Positions 1 to 7,699 of a stretch of 64,000 nucleotides of DNA are shown here, in pieces. The first letter of the stretch is position 1; each line of letters starts with the position of its first letter. The stretch lies in assembly GCF_026340975.1 (NCBI RefSeq), contig NZ_JAPEOS010000003.1:1178001-1242000 (forward strand). The letters run 5' to 3'. A model generated the notes under the pieces. The model searched no databases and had not been told where the DNA came from. It saw nothing but the letters and a program-made list of their open reading frames with translations. A program made the translations under genes and the position numbers. The DNA is from Streptomyces sp. NBC_01214. Its GTDB lineage: Bacteria > Actinomycetota > Actinomycetes > Streptomycetales > Streptomycetaceae.

Positions 1-1
1 C

Positions 2-478
2 CGTACGCTGATCGCGCTGCGTCGGGCCGAGCCGGACGGCCCCCGGGGGCAGGCGCCGCTCGGTCCCGCCCCCGGGCTGTCGGACCTCGACGCGCTGGTG
101 GCCACCACCGCCGACGCGGGCGTGCGGGTCGACGTACGGTGGGAGGGGGAGCGCGGTCAACTGCAGCCCGAGACGGACCTCTCGGCGTACCGCATCGTGC
201 AGGAGGCGCTGACCAACGTGGTCCGCCACGCCGGCACCGGCCACTGCCGGGTCATCATCGGATACGGGGAACAGGAGCTGACCGTGGAGGTCGTCGACGA
301 CGGGCGCGGCGCGCCCGACGGCATCGGAAGTACCGGATTCGGCATCACGGGCATGCGCGAGCGGGTCAGCCTGCTGCACGGCCGCTTCAGTGCCGGTCCC
401 CGGGCCGGGGGCGGCTTCCGGGTCGAGGCGGCGCTGCCGCTGCCCCTGGGAGCGGCGGCCGTGGACGGGCTCCGATGA
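2..478 (+). CDS. Sensor histidine kinase, C-terminal part (5' end outside window)
   Basis: Partial gene; the reading frame is open from the first bases of the window. The visible 158 residues hold an HATPase_c domain of the NarL/DesK-type (HisKA_3) kinases: N box RIVQEALTNVVRHAG, G1 box VDDGRGAP, G2 box GFGITGMRERVSLLHG. The family autophosphorylates on a His upstream (not in the window) and passes phosphate to a LuxR-type regulator. The stop overlaps the start of the next gene (ATGA at 475-478), so the pair is translationally coupled and almost surely cognate. The signal sensed cannot be inferred without the missing N-terminus. Confidence 0.9.
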   Translation, partial: RTLIALRRAEPDGPRGQAPLGPAPGLSDLDALVATTADAGVRVDVRWEGERGQLQPETDLSAYRIVQEALTNVVRHAGTGHCRVIIGYGEQELTVEVVDDGRGAPDGIGSTGFGITGMRERVSLLHGRFSAGPRAGGGFRVEAALPLPLGAAAVDGLR

Positions 479-1191
479 CCGCCGCTCCCGCGCGGGCGAT
501 CCGCGTCCTGCTCGTGGACGACCAGCCGTTGGTCAGGTCCGGTCTGCGGGTGCTGATGGCCGACACCGCCGACCTGGAGGTCGTCGGCGAGGCCGGTACG
601 GGCACCGACGGGGTCCGCCTCGCCGCCGAACTGCGCCCCGACGTGGTGGTGATGGACATCCGGATGCCGGGCATGGACGGCATCGAGGCCACCGGGCTGA
701 TCACCACGGCGACGGAAGCCGTGAAGGTGCTCGTGCTGACCACCTTCGACGAGGACGACCACGTCTACGGGGCGCTGCGCGCCGGCGCGAGCGGGTTCGC
801 CGTGAAGGACATGGCCGTGGAGGAGATCCTCGCGGCGATCCGGGTGGTCGCCGCGGGGGACGCCCTGATCGCGCCGGGCGTCACCCGCAGGCTGATCGCG
901 GACTTCGTCCGCGCGCCCGGGCCAGCGGGGCCCGGGCGCGCGGCGCTCGGTCTCGAGGCGCCCGAGGTGCGGGCGCCGCGACCCGCCGCGGGGATCACCG
1001 AGCGCGAGCGGGAGGTGCTGACCCTGGTGGGTCGGGGCCGCTCGAACGGCGAGATAGCCGAGGAGCTGTTCATCTCGGCGGCCACGGCCAAATCGCACGT
1101 CTCGCGTCTGTTCACCAAGCTCGGCGCCCGGGACCGGGTCCAACTCGTCATCATCGCCTACGAGATGGGGCTGGTCGCACCGCCCCGTTGA
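475..1191 (+). CDS. LuxR/NarL-family response regulator
   Basis: 238 residues. N-terminal receiver domain (about 8-125) with acidic pocket LLVDDQ and predicted phosphoacceptor Asp61 in VVMDIRMPG; C-terminal LuxR-type HTH (about 170-235) with TEREREVLTLVGRGRSNGEI and AKSHVSRLF. ATG chosen because it overlaps the kinase stop as ATGA and gives the standard length. DNA-binding output of the two-component system begun upstream. A Pro/Ala-rich linker (around 150-165) separates the domains, slightly longer than usual. Target genes unknown. Confidence 0.93.
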   Translation: MTAAPARAIRVLLVDDQPLVRSGLRVLMADTADLEVVGEAGTGTDGVRLAAELRPDVVVMDIRMPGMDGIEATGLITTATEAVKVLVLTTFDEDDHVYGALRAGASGFAVKDMAVEEILAAIRVVAAGDALIAPGVTRRLIADFVRAPGPAGPGRAALGLEAPEVRAPRPAAGITEREREVLTLVGRGRSNGEIAEELFISAATAKSHVSRLFTKLGARDRVQLVIIAYEMGLVAPPR

Positions 1192-1263
1192 GGGGCCCGG
1201 GCGCCGGGGCGCCCGTGGTGCCGAGGCGTACGGTGTCGACGCGCGTGGCGCTGAATCGATTCC

Positions 1264-1719
1264 TCAGGCGCTGACGGCCTCGGGGCGGTTCTCGTCCCGC
1301 CGCCCGGAGGAGATTGCCGAACGCGAAGAGAACAGCCCGTCCACCGCCAGGGCTCCGGGGCCGGTGAACACCAGCAGGAGGAAGGCCCAGCAGAACATCG
1401 CCGAGGCCTCGCCGCCGTTCTGCAGCGGCCACAGCGCGTCGGGTTGGTGCACGGTGAAGTACGCGTACGCCATCGAACCGGAGGCGACGAAGGCGGCCGA
1501 CCGAGTGCCGAGACCCAGCAGGACCAGGACACCGCCGACGAGCTGAATGGCGGCGGCGTACCAACCGGGCCAAGACCCGGTGGCAACGGTTCCGCCACCG
1601 TGCGCACCGCCGAGGACACCGAAGAGGGAAGCGGCGCCGTGCGAGGCGAAGAGCAGTCCGGTGACGATCCGGAACAGGCCGAGGGCGTAGGGCTGGGCAT
1701 GGTCGAGACGTGCGTTCAT
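1264..1719 (-). CDS. DoxX family membrane protein
   Basis: 151 residues, small integral membrane protein with about four hydrophobic helices (ALGLFRIVTGLLFASHGAAS; WYAAAIQLVGGVLVLLGLG; AAFVASGSMAYAYFTVH; ASAMFCWAFLLLVFTGPG). DoxX-family proteins are annotated in oxidoreductase or thiol-stress contexts, but a specific reaction cannot be assigned. The frame stays open to 1818, but MNARLDHAQ is the usual family start and places the palindrome at 1791-1808 in the promoter instead of in coding sequence. It is transcribed divergently from the TDT transporter gene at 2105. Confidence 0.82.
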   Translation of the reverse strand: MNARLDHAQPYALGLFRIVTGLLFASHGAASLFGVLGGAHGGGTVATGSWPGWYAAAIQLVGGVLVLLGLGTRSAAFVASGSMAYAYFTVHQPDALWPLQNGGEASAMFCWAFLLLVFTGPGALAVDGLFSSRSAISSGRRDENRPEAVSA

Positions 1720-1790
1720 GGGGGGAGGCTCTTTCGGTTGAGGACGGGTCCCGAAGTCGTGCCGACGTTCTCGAGCGCGGGTGAGCCATA

Positions 1791-1808
1791 GGTTAGGAAC
1801 GCCTAACC
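1791..1808. promoter_or_regulatory. Perfect 7-bp palindrome upstream of the DoxX gene
   Basis: GGTTAGG - AACG - CCTAACC, 18 bp, perfect arms with a 4-nt centre, 72-89 nt upstream of the DoxX start. Such short palindromes are typical repressor sites. The half-site resembles the TTAGG part of DtxR/IdeR iron boxes, but the spacing of the full iron box (TTAGGTTAG/CTAACCTAA) is not kept, so the regulator is not identified. Confidence 0.5.
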
Positions 1809-1988
1809 GAGCCGGCAAGCGCGAGTTCCGGCCACCGGCCGAGGAGGCCCGGCGCTACCCCCGCACCTTCGACGCCGCACCGGTGGCGCGCGGAATCGGG
1901 AACCTGCCGGTCCACTCCCCTGTGACGGACCGGCAGGTCCGCGTCTGAGTCCGAGCCTAGGACGGGCCCGCATCCCCGCCTGTGCATC

Positions 1989-2019
1989 GCGCGCAGGTTT
2001 GCTTGATCTTGCGCGCAGG
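1989..2019. repeat. Direct repeat GCGCGCAGG, 22-bp period
   Basis: GCGCGCAGG occurs at 1989-1997 and 2011-2019, start-to-start distance 22 bp (two helical turns), in the otherwise gene-free 385 bp between the DoxX and transporter starts. Same-face repeats upstream of a membrane transporter suggest a regulator site (Lrp/AsnC types bind such arrays), but no regulator gene is adjacent in this window. Confidence 0.35.
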
Positions 2020-2104
2020 AGGTTTCGCGTCCGGCCGTGTGGTTCCCGCGGCGCGTCGGCCCCGTCCGCCGGGAGCCGGCCGACCCGTGGGGTCCGCTGG
2101 ACGC

Positions 2105-3061
2105 GTGAGCATCCTCCCCGGCCGTGACTGGTGGACCGGGCTCCCGCCCGCGGCGGGAGCCGCCGTCATGGCCACCGGCATCCTTTCCGTCGGCCTGCAC
2201 CTGACCGGGCACGAGGCGGCGTCACTGGCCGCGCTGGTCGTTGCTGCGGCGCTGTGGCTCGTACTCGCCGCCGACTTCACCTCCCGGCTGCTGGGCGACC
2301 GCGGGCGGTTCCGCGCCGAGGCCGACACACCGGCCGCGCTGACGGCCGTCGCCGCCACCACCGTCATCGGGGCCCGGCTCTTGCAACAGGGCTGGCAGAC
2401 GGCGGCCGCCGTGCTGTTCGTGGTGGCCGCGGTGCTCTGGCCGGGGCTGCTCTTCAATGTCCTGCGACACTGGCGGCGGCGCATGCCGGGAGCGGCCTTC
2501 CTCGGCTGCGTGGCGACCCAGGGACTCTCCCTCCTTGCCGCGTCCCTCGCCGACGCCGCCCACCACGACCTGCTGGCGCGGGCGGCGCTGGCAGCCTTCT
2601 GCCTCGGCCTGCTGCTCTACCTGGCGGCCCTCTTCCGCTTCGACCTGCGCGAGGTGGTGGGCGGTAAGGGCGACCACTGGGTGGCGGGCGGCGCGCTCTC
2701 CATCTCCGCCCTGGCCGGATCCAAACTCACGGCGTCACCTGTATGGACCGGTTCGGCACACACCACGCTGCGTACCGTCACGCTGGTCCTGCTCGCCCTG
2801 TCCCTCGTCTGGTACGTCGTCCTCCTCGCCGCCGAACTGCGCCACCCGCGGCCGCGCTACGACATCCGGCGCTGGGCCACCGTCTTCCCGCTGGGCATGA
2901 CGGCCACCGCCTGCCTCTCCGTGGCGGAACCGGCCGGCGTCGCCTGGTTGCGCACGCTGGGCGAGGTCCTGCTCTGGATCGCCGTGGGCGCCTGGCTGCT
3001 GACCTTCGCCGCGCTGGTCGCCGCGCACCTCACCGCCGGGAGCGGGGCGAGGGACCGATGA
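2105..3061 (+). CDS. TDT (TehA/SLAC1)-type transporter
   Basis: 318 residues, about ten hydrophobic helices. The start region (TGLPPAAGAAVMATGILSVG) is the conserved first helix of the tellurite-resistance/dicarboxylate transporter superfamily, with PAA and GIxS signatures. Family members conduct or export anions such as dicarboxylates, sulphite or chloride; tellurite resistance is a side phenotype of TehA. GTG at 2105 chosen because it precedes the first helix closely; the upstream ATG at 1982 would add 41 unconserved Arg/Pro-rich residues. Transported ion unknown. Confidence 0.8.
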   Translation: MSILPGRDWWTGLPPAAGAAVMATGILSVGLHLTGHEAASLAALVVAAALWLVLAADFTSRLLGDRGRFRAEADTPAALTAVAATTVIGARLLQQGWQTAAAVLFVVAAVLWPGLLFNVLRHWRRRMPGAAFLGCVATQGLSLLAASLADAAHHDLLARAALAAFCLGLLLYLAALFRFDLREVVGGKGDHWVAGGALSISALAGSKLTASPVWTGSAHTTLRTVTLVLLALSLVWYVVLLAAELRHPRPRYDIRRWATVFPLGMTATACLSVAEPAGVAWLRTLGEVLLWIAVGAWLLTFAALVAAHLTAGSGARDR

Positions 3062-3128
3062 CACCCGCGCCCGGTGCCCCGCGTCCCGCGCCCCCTTGTG
3101 TCGTGTGGCGATGGCGGCGCCGCCTCAG

Positions 3129-3134
3129 TAGGGT
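3129..3134 (+). promoter_or_regulatory. -10 box TAGGGT, probable leaderless promoter of the VOC gene
   Basis: TAGGGT ends 6 nt before the ATG at 3141, which would place the transcription start at or next to the start codon. No Shine-Dalgarno sequence is visible before this ATG, which fits a leaderless mRNA, a common arrangement in Streptomyces. Confidence 0.45.
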
Positions 3135-3140
3135 CCCGGC

Positions 3141-3575
3141 ATGGCATACACATTCCAAGTGACCATCGACTCGACCGACCCGCACGCGCTCGCCGACTGG
3201 TGGGCCGAGGCGCTCGGTTGGGAAGTGGAACCGAGCGACGAGCCGTTCATTCGCGGCCTGATCGAGGCGGGCCGCGCGAGCGAGGACGACACCAAGATCC
3301 ACCGGGGCGCCCTCGTCTGGAAGGTGGGCGCCGCGATCCGCCACCCGGAGGGCCTGGAGCGCGCACCCCGTGTCCTCTTCCAGTTCGTCCCCGAACCCAA
3401 GACGGTCAAGAACCGGGCCCATTTCGACGTCCGTACCGGCTCCGACGACCCCAAGGCGCTGGTCGAACGCCTCATCGCCAACGGTGCCAAGCACCTCCAC
3501 GAGGGCCGTCTGGGCGGCAGCGAATGGACGACCCTCGCCGATCCGGAGGGCAACGAGCTCTGTGTCTCCCACTAG
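3141..3575 (+). CDS. VOC (glyoxalase/bleomycin-resistance fold) protein
   Basis: 144 residues forming two beta-alpha-beta-beta-beta modules: MAYTFQVTIDSTDPHALADWW opens the first and NRAHFDVRTGSDDPKALVERL the second, closing with LADPEGNELCVS, the usual VOC end carrying a metal-ligand Glu. It belongs to the Glyoxalase_6-like group common in Streptomyces. The substrate is not predictable. It stands alone between the transporter and a GNAT gene, with its own leaderless promoter. Confidence 0.85.
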   Translation: MAYTFQVTIDSTDPHALADWWAEALGWEVEPSDEPFIRGLIEAGRASEDDTKIHRGALVWKVGAAIRHPEGLERAPRVLFQFVPEPKTVKNRAHFDVRTGSDDPKALVERLIANGAKHLHEGRLGGSEWTTLADPEGNELCVSH

Positions 3576-3660
3576 GTGATCGAGTGCGAGGGTCCGACCG
3601 TCAGCGCACTTGTGTAACATCCGCATTCCGATCGCAGTCATTACTCGGAGGGGTGTCCGG

Positions 3661-4293
3661 ATGTGGGAGTTCGCGCGCTCGTGGGTCGACGGATGGACCG
3701 TCTCGCGGGGAGCACCGAGGCCGGTGGACGTGCCGTGGGGCCTGAGCATCCAGGTCGGGCTACCGGCCCAGGCGGTCCGTCACGTCCTGCTCGACACCGA
3801 TGCCGAGACCGCACGCGGGCTCATCGACGCGGTCACCGAACCGACCACCTGCATCAAGGCCTTTCTTGAACCGGACGTCATGGAGCCGTGGTTCTCGCCC
3901 GACTGGGAGCCGACCGATCCCGGCTTCCTGATGGCCATCGACCTGCGTCCGTCCGTCGTGCGCGCGCCCGACGGTTACACGGCCACCGCCGAGAGGGACG
4001 GCGATGTCGTCAGCGTGCGCGTTCTGGCCGCCGACGGGGAGCTCGCCGCACGCGGCCAAACCGGTCTGACAGGGACCGCCTGCGTCTTCGACCAGATCAT
4101 CACCGAGGAGGCTCACCAGCGCCGCGGCCTCGGGACGGTCGTGATGGGCGCACTCACCGAGGCGGCCGTCGAGAACGGGGCGGCCACCGGCATCCTGGGC
4201 GCGACCGTCCAGGGCCGGGCGCTCTACGAAACGCTCGACTGGAAGGTCCTCGCACCGCTGACCGGCTTCTTCTACAAGCCCGTCGCTCCCTGA
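3661..4293 (+). CDS. GNAT-family N-acetyltransferase
   Basis: 210 residues. The acetyl-CoA binding motif A is visible as QRRGLGTVVMGALTEAA (about 157-173), preceded by the beta4 strand TACVFDQIITEEAH. The N-terminal 90 residues are family-variable and may bind the acceptor. ATG at 3661 is preceded by GGAGGGG at 8-nt spacing, preferred over the in-frame TTG at 3610. Acceptor substrate unknown; no operon partner. Confidence 0.85.
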   Translation: MWEFARSWVDGWTVSRGAPRPVDVPWGLSIQVGLPAQAVRHVLLDTDAETARGLIDAVTEPTTCIKAFLEPDVMEPWFSPDWEPTDPGFLMAIDLRPSVVRAPDGYTATAERDGDVVSVRVLAADGELAARGQTGLTGTACVFDQIITEEAHQRRGLGTVVMGALTEAAVENGAATGILGATVQGRALYETLDWKVLAPLTGFFYKPVAP

Positions 4294-4381
4294 ACCACGA
4301 CCGGCCTGGCCGGCAAGGCCTACGAACCAACGGCGCAACCTTGTCGCCATCGGGTCCGCACGGTGTACGACGGAGGCTCTC

Positions 4382-4930
4382 CTATGGTTTGCGCCAGTTG
4401 ACGAAGGACACCTCTTCCTCCAGGGTCACGCTGATCGTGTCCTCGCGGAACGCCCCGTCGCTCAGGAGCTTGTGAAGGAACTCGGCCATGCCGAGCGGGT
4501 GCAACTGCATCTCGGGGCTGGTGTGCCTCCCGCAGATCAGGACCGGCCAACGGTCCGGGTCGTCATCCGTGGTCACCCAGCAGTAGATGTCCGCCCCCGA
4601 CGTCACGCCCCACGCCACGATCGATTCGGGTTCCACGTCGAAGTCGGCGTCGTCGCCGCACATCTCCCAGGTCTCGCGGGCGTTCTCCGTCTCGTCGCGC
4701 AGCCCGGGGCCGTCCGTGTACGGGTACCCGTCGGCCTGTAGCGACGGCAGCAGGATGCTGATGCCGTCGCTGATCGCCCCCGCCCCGTAGACCTCCATGA
4801 AACGCACGTAGTCCGAGGGGAACCGAGTTCCCCAGGCCGCCTCGACCTCGGCCCAGTCGATCCGCTCGTCCACCCCGTGAGCCACCGGAATGAGTTCGGC
4901 GAGCACCGCCACCGCGTCCGTCCCTCGCAT
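4382..4930 (-). CDS. SMI1/KNR4 (SUKH) family protein
   Basis: 182 residues. SUKH fold features: RIDWAEVEAAWGTRFPSDY near residue 22-40, FMEVYGAGAI, a central Gly/Pro segment, and AWGVTSGADIYCW followed by WPVLICGRHTS. In bacteria SUKH proteins are frequent immunity proteins of polymorphic toxin systems, but many Streptomyces copies are orphan. No toxin gene is adjacent. ATG at 4930 chosen as the first Met before the conserved domain; the frame stays open upstream to 5353 through the decayed neighbour, which is not part of this gene. Confidence 0.82.
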   Translation of the reverse strand: MRGTDAVAVLAELIPVAHGVDERIDWAEVEAAWGTRFPSDYVRFMEVYGAGAISDGISILLPSLQADGYPYTDGPGLRDETENARETWEMCGDDADFDVEPESIVAWGVTSGADIYCWVTTDDDPDRWPVLICGRHTSPEMQLHPLGMAEFLHKLLSDGAFREDTISVTLEEEVSFVNWRKP

Positions 4931-5006
4931 GCCACGCCCTTCGCTTCGCCACCCGCACGGTGTGGCTCTTCGTCGTACCCGAGGGCCCAACCTACGAGGA
5001 CGGGCC

Positions 5007-5393
5007 TCACGGGAAACCTCCGGGTCCCGCCGGAGCCTCGGATGGTGCGTAGTGATGCAAGTAGCTGCGCAACTGCGGTTCGAGCCGGGACGGGTTGGCG
5101 CCGTTGACCGCATGCCAGAGACGGTTCTCGATCCAGAAGCGATGGGCGAACTCCTCGAACGACGGTGCACACCAGAGGATCGCGGCCGTCTGCTCCCCGG
5201 TGTCATCGAGGTCGCCCGCGTCTCCTCCGCGGCGCGCCGGGCCTCGAACTCGTGCTCGTAGTCGAGGTGGGAGTGCACCACGAACGCTTCGCCGGAGGGA
5301 CGGAGGTAGAGGTACCAGATGACGCAGTCCTGTTGGTCCCGCAGGAACCGCACGAGGAAGGAACCGGGCTCGACCGGTATCGCTCCCGAGCAG
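5007..5393 (-). pseudogene. SUKH-like protein, 3' remnant with frameshift
   Basis: Two frames read together give a continuous conserved-looking sequence: IPVEPGSFLVRFLRDQQDC then VIWYLYLRPSGEAFVVHSHL, DYEHEFEARRAAEE, then after a +1/-1 shift near 5222 DLDDTGEQTAAILWCAPSF and EEFAHRFWIENRLWHAVNG to a stop at 5007. A single lost G in GGAGGAG would explain the break. The N-terminal half of the protein is missing and replaced by an unrelated frame (next feature). The family assignment to SUKH-type proteins is tentative; it lies directly upstream of a complete SUKH gene. Confidence 0.55.
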
Positions 5394-5630
5394 GACGTCC
5401 GCCAAGGGGGGCGCGTTCCCGAGGGGCAGCCGGGCGGCCTCAGCCGTGAAGTAGTGCAGAGACTCCGGCTCGTTGCTGAACGCCTTGACGATCACACTGC
5501 CGCCACCGGCCGTTGCACACCGCAACACGGTGCTGCGCGTGCTGCCACCCAGGTCGACCGGGCCGGACAACTCGACGTCCAAAAGTCGCTGGCGGCGCGC
5601 CAGATCGACTCCACCCCGGCGCTCTGTCAC
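5385..5630 (-). pseudogene. Phosphotransferase (APH-like) N-terminal remnant
   Basis: From a GTG at 5630: LLDVELSGPVDLGGSTRSTV, then GGSVIVKAFSNEPESLHYF and a compressed segment APPLADVLLGSD. This is the N-lobe start of aminoglycoside-phosphotransferase-like kinases of Streptomyces (Gly-rich loop GGSTRSTVLR, Lys of VIVKAF), with an internal deletion before APPLADVLLG and the catalytic C-lobe absent. It runs out of frame into the SUKH-like remnant, so the locus is a chimeric scar of at least two deletions. Confidence 0.5.
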
Positions 5631-5733
5631 CACCACCCTGGCCGCGCTCGTGGCGGTGCGGGACGACGAGTCCGGTGCCCAGGTGTCTGCCGTCAGCGAT
5701 CGTGAGCGCGTTGCCGGCGACAGCCCCGGCCCC

Positions 5734-5825
5734 CGGACCCGGACCCGGCCCCGGCCCCCGGACCCGGACCCGGACCCGGACCCGGACCCGGACCCGGACC
5801 CGGACCCGGACCCGGACCCGGACCC
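5734..5825. repeat. (CCCGGA)n microsatellite
   Basis: GACCCG units run uninterrupted from 5761 to 5820 (10 copies), with imperfect units back to about 5734. Read on the minus strand it would encode Gly-Ser or Val-Arg dipeptide runs in different frames, none of which belongs to a supported gene. Region 4931-6039 otherwise holds only the two remnants listed and no intact gene. Confidence 0.9.
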
Positions 5826-6039
5826 CTCCCACGCCTCGATGGCGATCTGGTGGTGCTCGGCCACGGTGTGGTCGCGGCCAGTACACCGCGATCAGCAGGG
5901 CCCGGACCTCCCGCAGCCGGTTCAAGCGCGGGCCTGTCCCGTCTGCCCCATGCAGCTCTGTCTCGCGGCCCGACCCACGACGGCCGGCAGCCTCACGGAC
6001 TCACCCGTCCCCGACCTGGGCACCGTGCATAGTGACCTC

Positions 6040-6366
6040 ATGAATCGATTCGTGGGTCAGGCCCGCCTCGAATGGTGGGCCAATCAATCGACTTGCCTTG
6101 AGATGTACGACATCGACATCACCGTCACTGTCGACGCGGCCGGCAAGTTGCGGGCAACCGGGCGGCATGCCAAGTCCCTCGACACGACCCAGCGTGAGGG
6201 CTGGGCCTTCCTCATGGAGATGGATCCCCACTTCTCCCTTGCGTTTCCCGGCGATGATCGCGGCGGGATCACGGTGCGAGTCGTCGAGGCAGAGAAGGGA
6301 ACCCTCTCGCTCACGGAGGCACCGGATCGGGACGGCTCCGCAAACGTCACCTTCGACCTCACCTGA
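6040..6366 (+). CDS. Conserved hypothetical small protein
   Basis: 108 residues, acidic, no signal peptide or membrane segment: starts MNRFVGQARLEWWANQSTC and ends ANVTFDLT. Trp/Cys-containing N-terminus and alternating beta pattern (DIDITVTVDAAGKLRATG; GITVRVVEAEKGTLSLTEA) suggest a small beta sandwich. I do not recognise the family. ATG at 6040 chosen over the long upstream frame, which runs through the microsatellite. A TAGTGA hexamer sits at 6031-6036, just before the start, so a leaderless transcript is possible. Confidence 0.6.
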   Translation: MNRFVGQARLEWWANQSTCLEMYDIDITVTVDAAGKLRATGRHAKSLDTTQREGWAFLMEMDPHFSLAFPGDDRGGITVRVVEAEKGTLSLTEAPDRDGSANVTFDLT

Positions 6367-6955
6367 GTTCAGCCCCCAAGGGCAGGAACCCGACTCCGCG
6401 CACCCGCCACCGACTCCGGCGCGTCGCCCTTCCCCTTGGTCCCTGCCCGGCAGATCGTGTGGCTGACGTCTTGTCCGGTCGTCGGGCCGGGTACGGGGCG
6501 GGCCCGCACGACCGCCCCGAGGGCCGGGAGGAAAGGACGACGCCTCGCGACCACCGCCCCGGCGAGGTCCTCGCACGGCTCCGCGTGGTTGTCGTGGCCC
6601 GCACGCTCACTCGATGTTTCACGCCTCGGGCGGAAGGACGTGGCGCGCGTGATCCAGCACGGGTTCTGCGAAGATCACCGGTCGGGTGACCAGCCGATCG
6701 CCCAGCTGCTGCACGTTCACCACCAGCGTTCGACCAGCCACCGCTCCACTTCCGAGGGATCCGCCCCGTCAGCCCCATCCCCTCACGGCCAGAGCGGGGC
6801 CGACGGCCAGTGAGCCGAGTGCGTTCGTCCCCTGCGGGCGGTGTCGACGGACCCGATCGGTTCGCCGGACGATCCCCACGGGCACGTCGGGTCAGGCCGA
6901 GCTCGCGGCTCGCCGATCCGGCCCGACCGATGGGGCACCGCCTAGACTGACCTCC
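6367..6955. other. 589-bp gap without a supported gene
   Basis: No frame in this stretch shows a recognisable domain. A 33-codon minus-strand frame (6619-6720) looks protein-like but is too short to support. The last 15 bp hold the promoter of the next gene. Confidence 0.5.
6943..6948 (+). promoter_or_regulatory. -10 box TAGACT, probable leaderless promoter
   Basis: TAGACT lies 7 nt before the GTG start at 6956; no Shine-Dalgarno is present. The arrangement matches Streptomyces leaderless genes. Confidence 0.5.
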
Positions 6956-7642
6956 GTGAACGTCCTCCTCTTCGGCGCGACCGGCATGCTCGGCCGGGGC
7001 GTCCTGCGCGAATGCCTGCGCAGCGATGCGGTCGAGAGCGTCGTCGCCGTCGGACGCACCCCGCTCGGCGTCAGCCACCCCAAGCTGCGCGAGTGCGTCC
7101 AGGGCGATCCGTCCGACCTGGCCGCCGCCGGGATCGACCCGGCCGCGTACGACGCCTGCTTCTACTGCCTCGGGGTTTCCTCCGTCGGCATGAAGGAAGA
7201 GGAGTACCGGCGCGTCACCTACGACCTGACGCTCGCCGTGGCCCGGCCGCTGGCCGCCGCCAACCCCGGCATGACCTTCGTCTTCGTCTCCGGCGAGGGA
7301 ACGGACAGCACCGAGCGGGGCCGTTCCATGTGGGCCCGGGTCAAGGGGAAGACCGAGAACGACCTGCTCGAACTCCCCTTCCGCGGGTACATGTTCCGCC
7401 CCGGCATCGTCCAGCCGGTCCGCGGCGTGCCCTCCAAGGCCCGGCTGTCCCGAGTGTTCTACGCCGTCCTCGGTCCCCTCGTCCCCCTCGTGCGCAAGGT
7501 CGCCCCGAACCTCGTCATCACCTCCGAGGCCTTCGGCCGCGCCATGATCGCCGTCGCCTCACCCGGCACCGAGATCCCCGCGCACATTCTGCGGCCCGCC
7601 GACATCAACCGCCTGGGCACTGCGCCGACCAGGCATAATTGA
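6956..7642 (+). CDS. NAD(P)-dependent epimerase/dehydratase-like Rossmann protein
   Basis: 228 residues. Rossmann signature VNVLLFGATGMLGRGVLREC at the N-terminus (GxxGxxG). Further features: YDACFYCLGVSSVGM, FVFVSGEGTDSTERG and a YMFRPGIVQP segment. The short length and the absence of a clear YxxxK pair place it with the NmrA/HTATIP2-like group (atypical SDRs), which may be redox sensors or poorly characterised reductases. It ends 57 bp before the RNA ligase gene on the same strand, but a fresh RBS (GGGAGGA) precedes the ligase, so co-transcription is possible, not certain. Confidence 0.8.
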   Translation: MNVLLFGATGMLGRGVLRECLRSDAVESVVAVGRTPLGVSHPKLRECVQGDPSDLAAAGIDPAAYDACFYCLGVSSVGMKEEEYRRVTYDLTLAVARPLAAANPGMTFVFVSGEGTDSTERGRSMWARVKGKTENDLLELPFRGYMFRPGIVQPVRGVPSKARLSRVFYAVLGPLVPLVRKVAPNLVITSEAFGRAMIAVASPGTEIPAHILRPADINRLGTAPTRHN

Positions 7643-7699
7643 CTACCGGGCACACCCTCCCGCGCGTGAGAATGAGCCATCTCAAACCGGGAGGACCCC

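Noticed and set aside
1791..1808. DtxR/IdeR iron box
   Set aside because: Half-sites look similar, but the spacing and the outer TTA/TAA pairs do not match the iron-box consensus.
6619..6720. 33-codon minus-strand frame (VNVQQLGDRLVTRPVIFAEP...)
   Set aside because: Protein-like in composition but too short, with no recognised family or RBS strong enough to support it.
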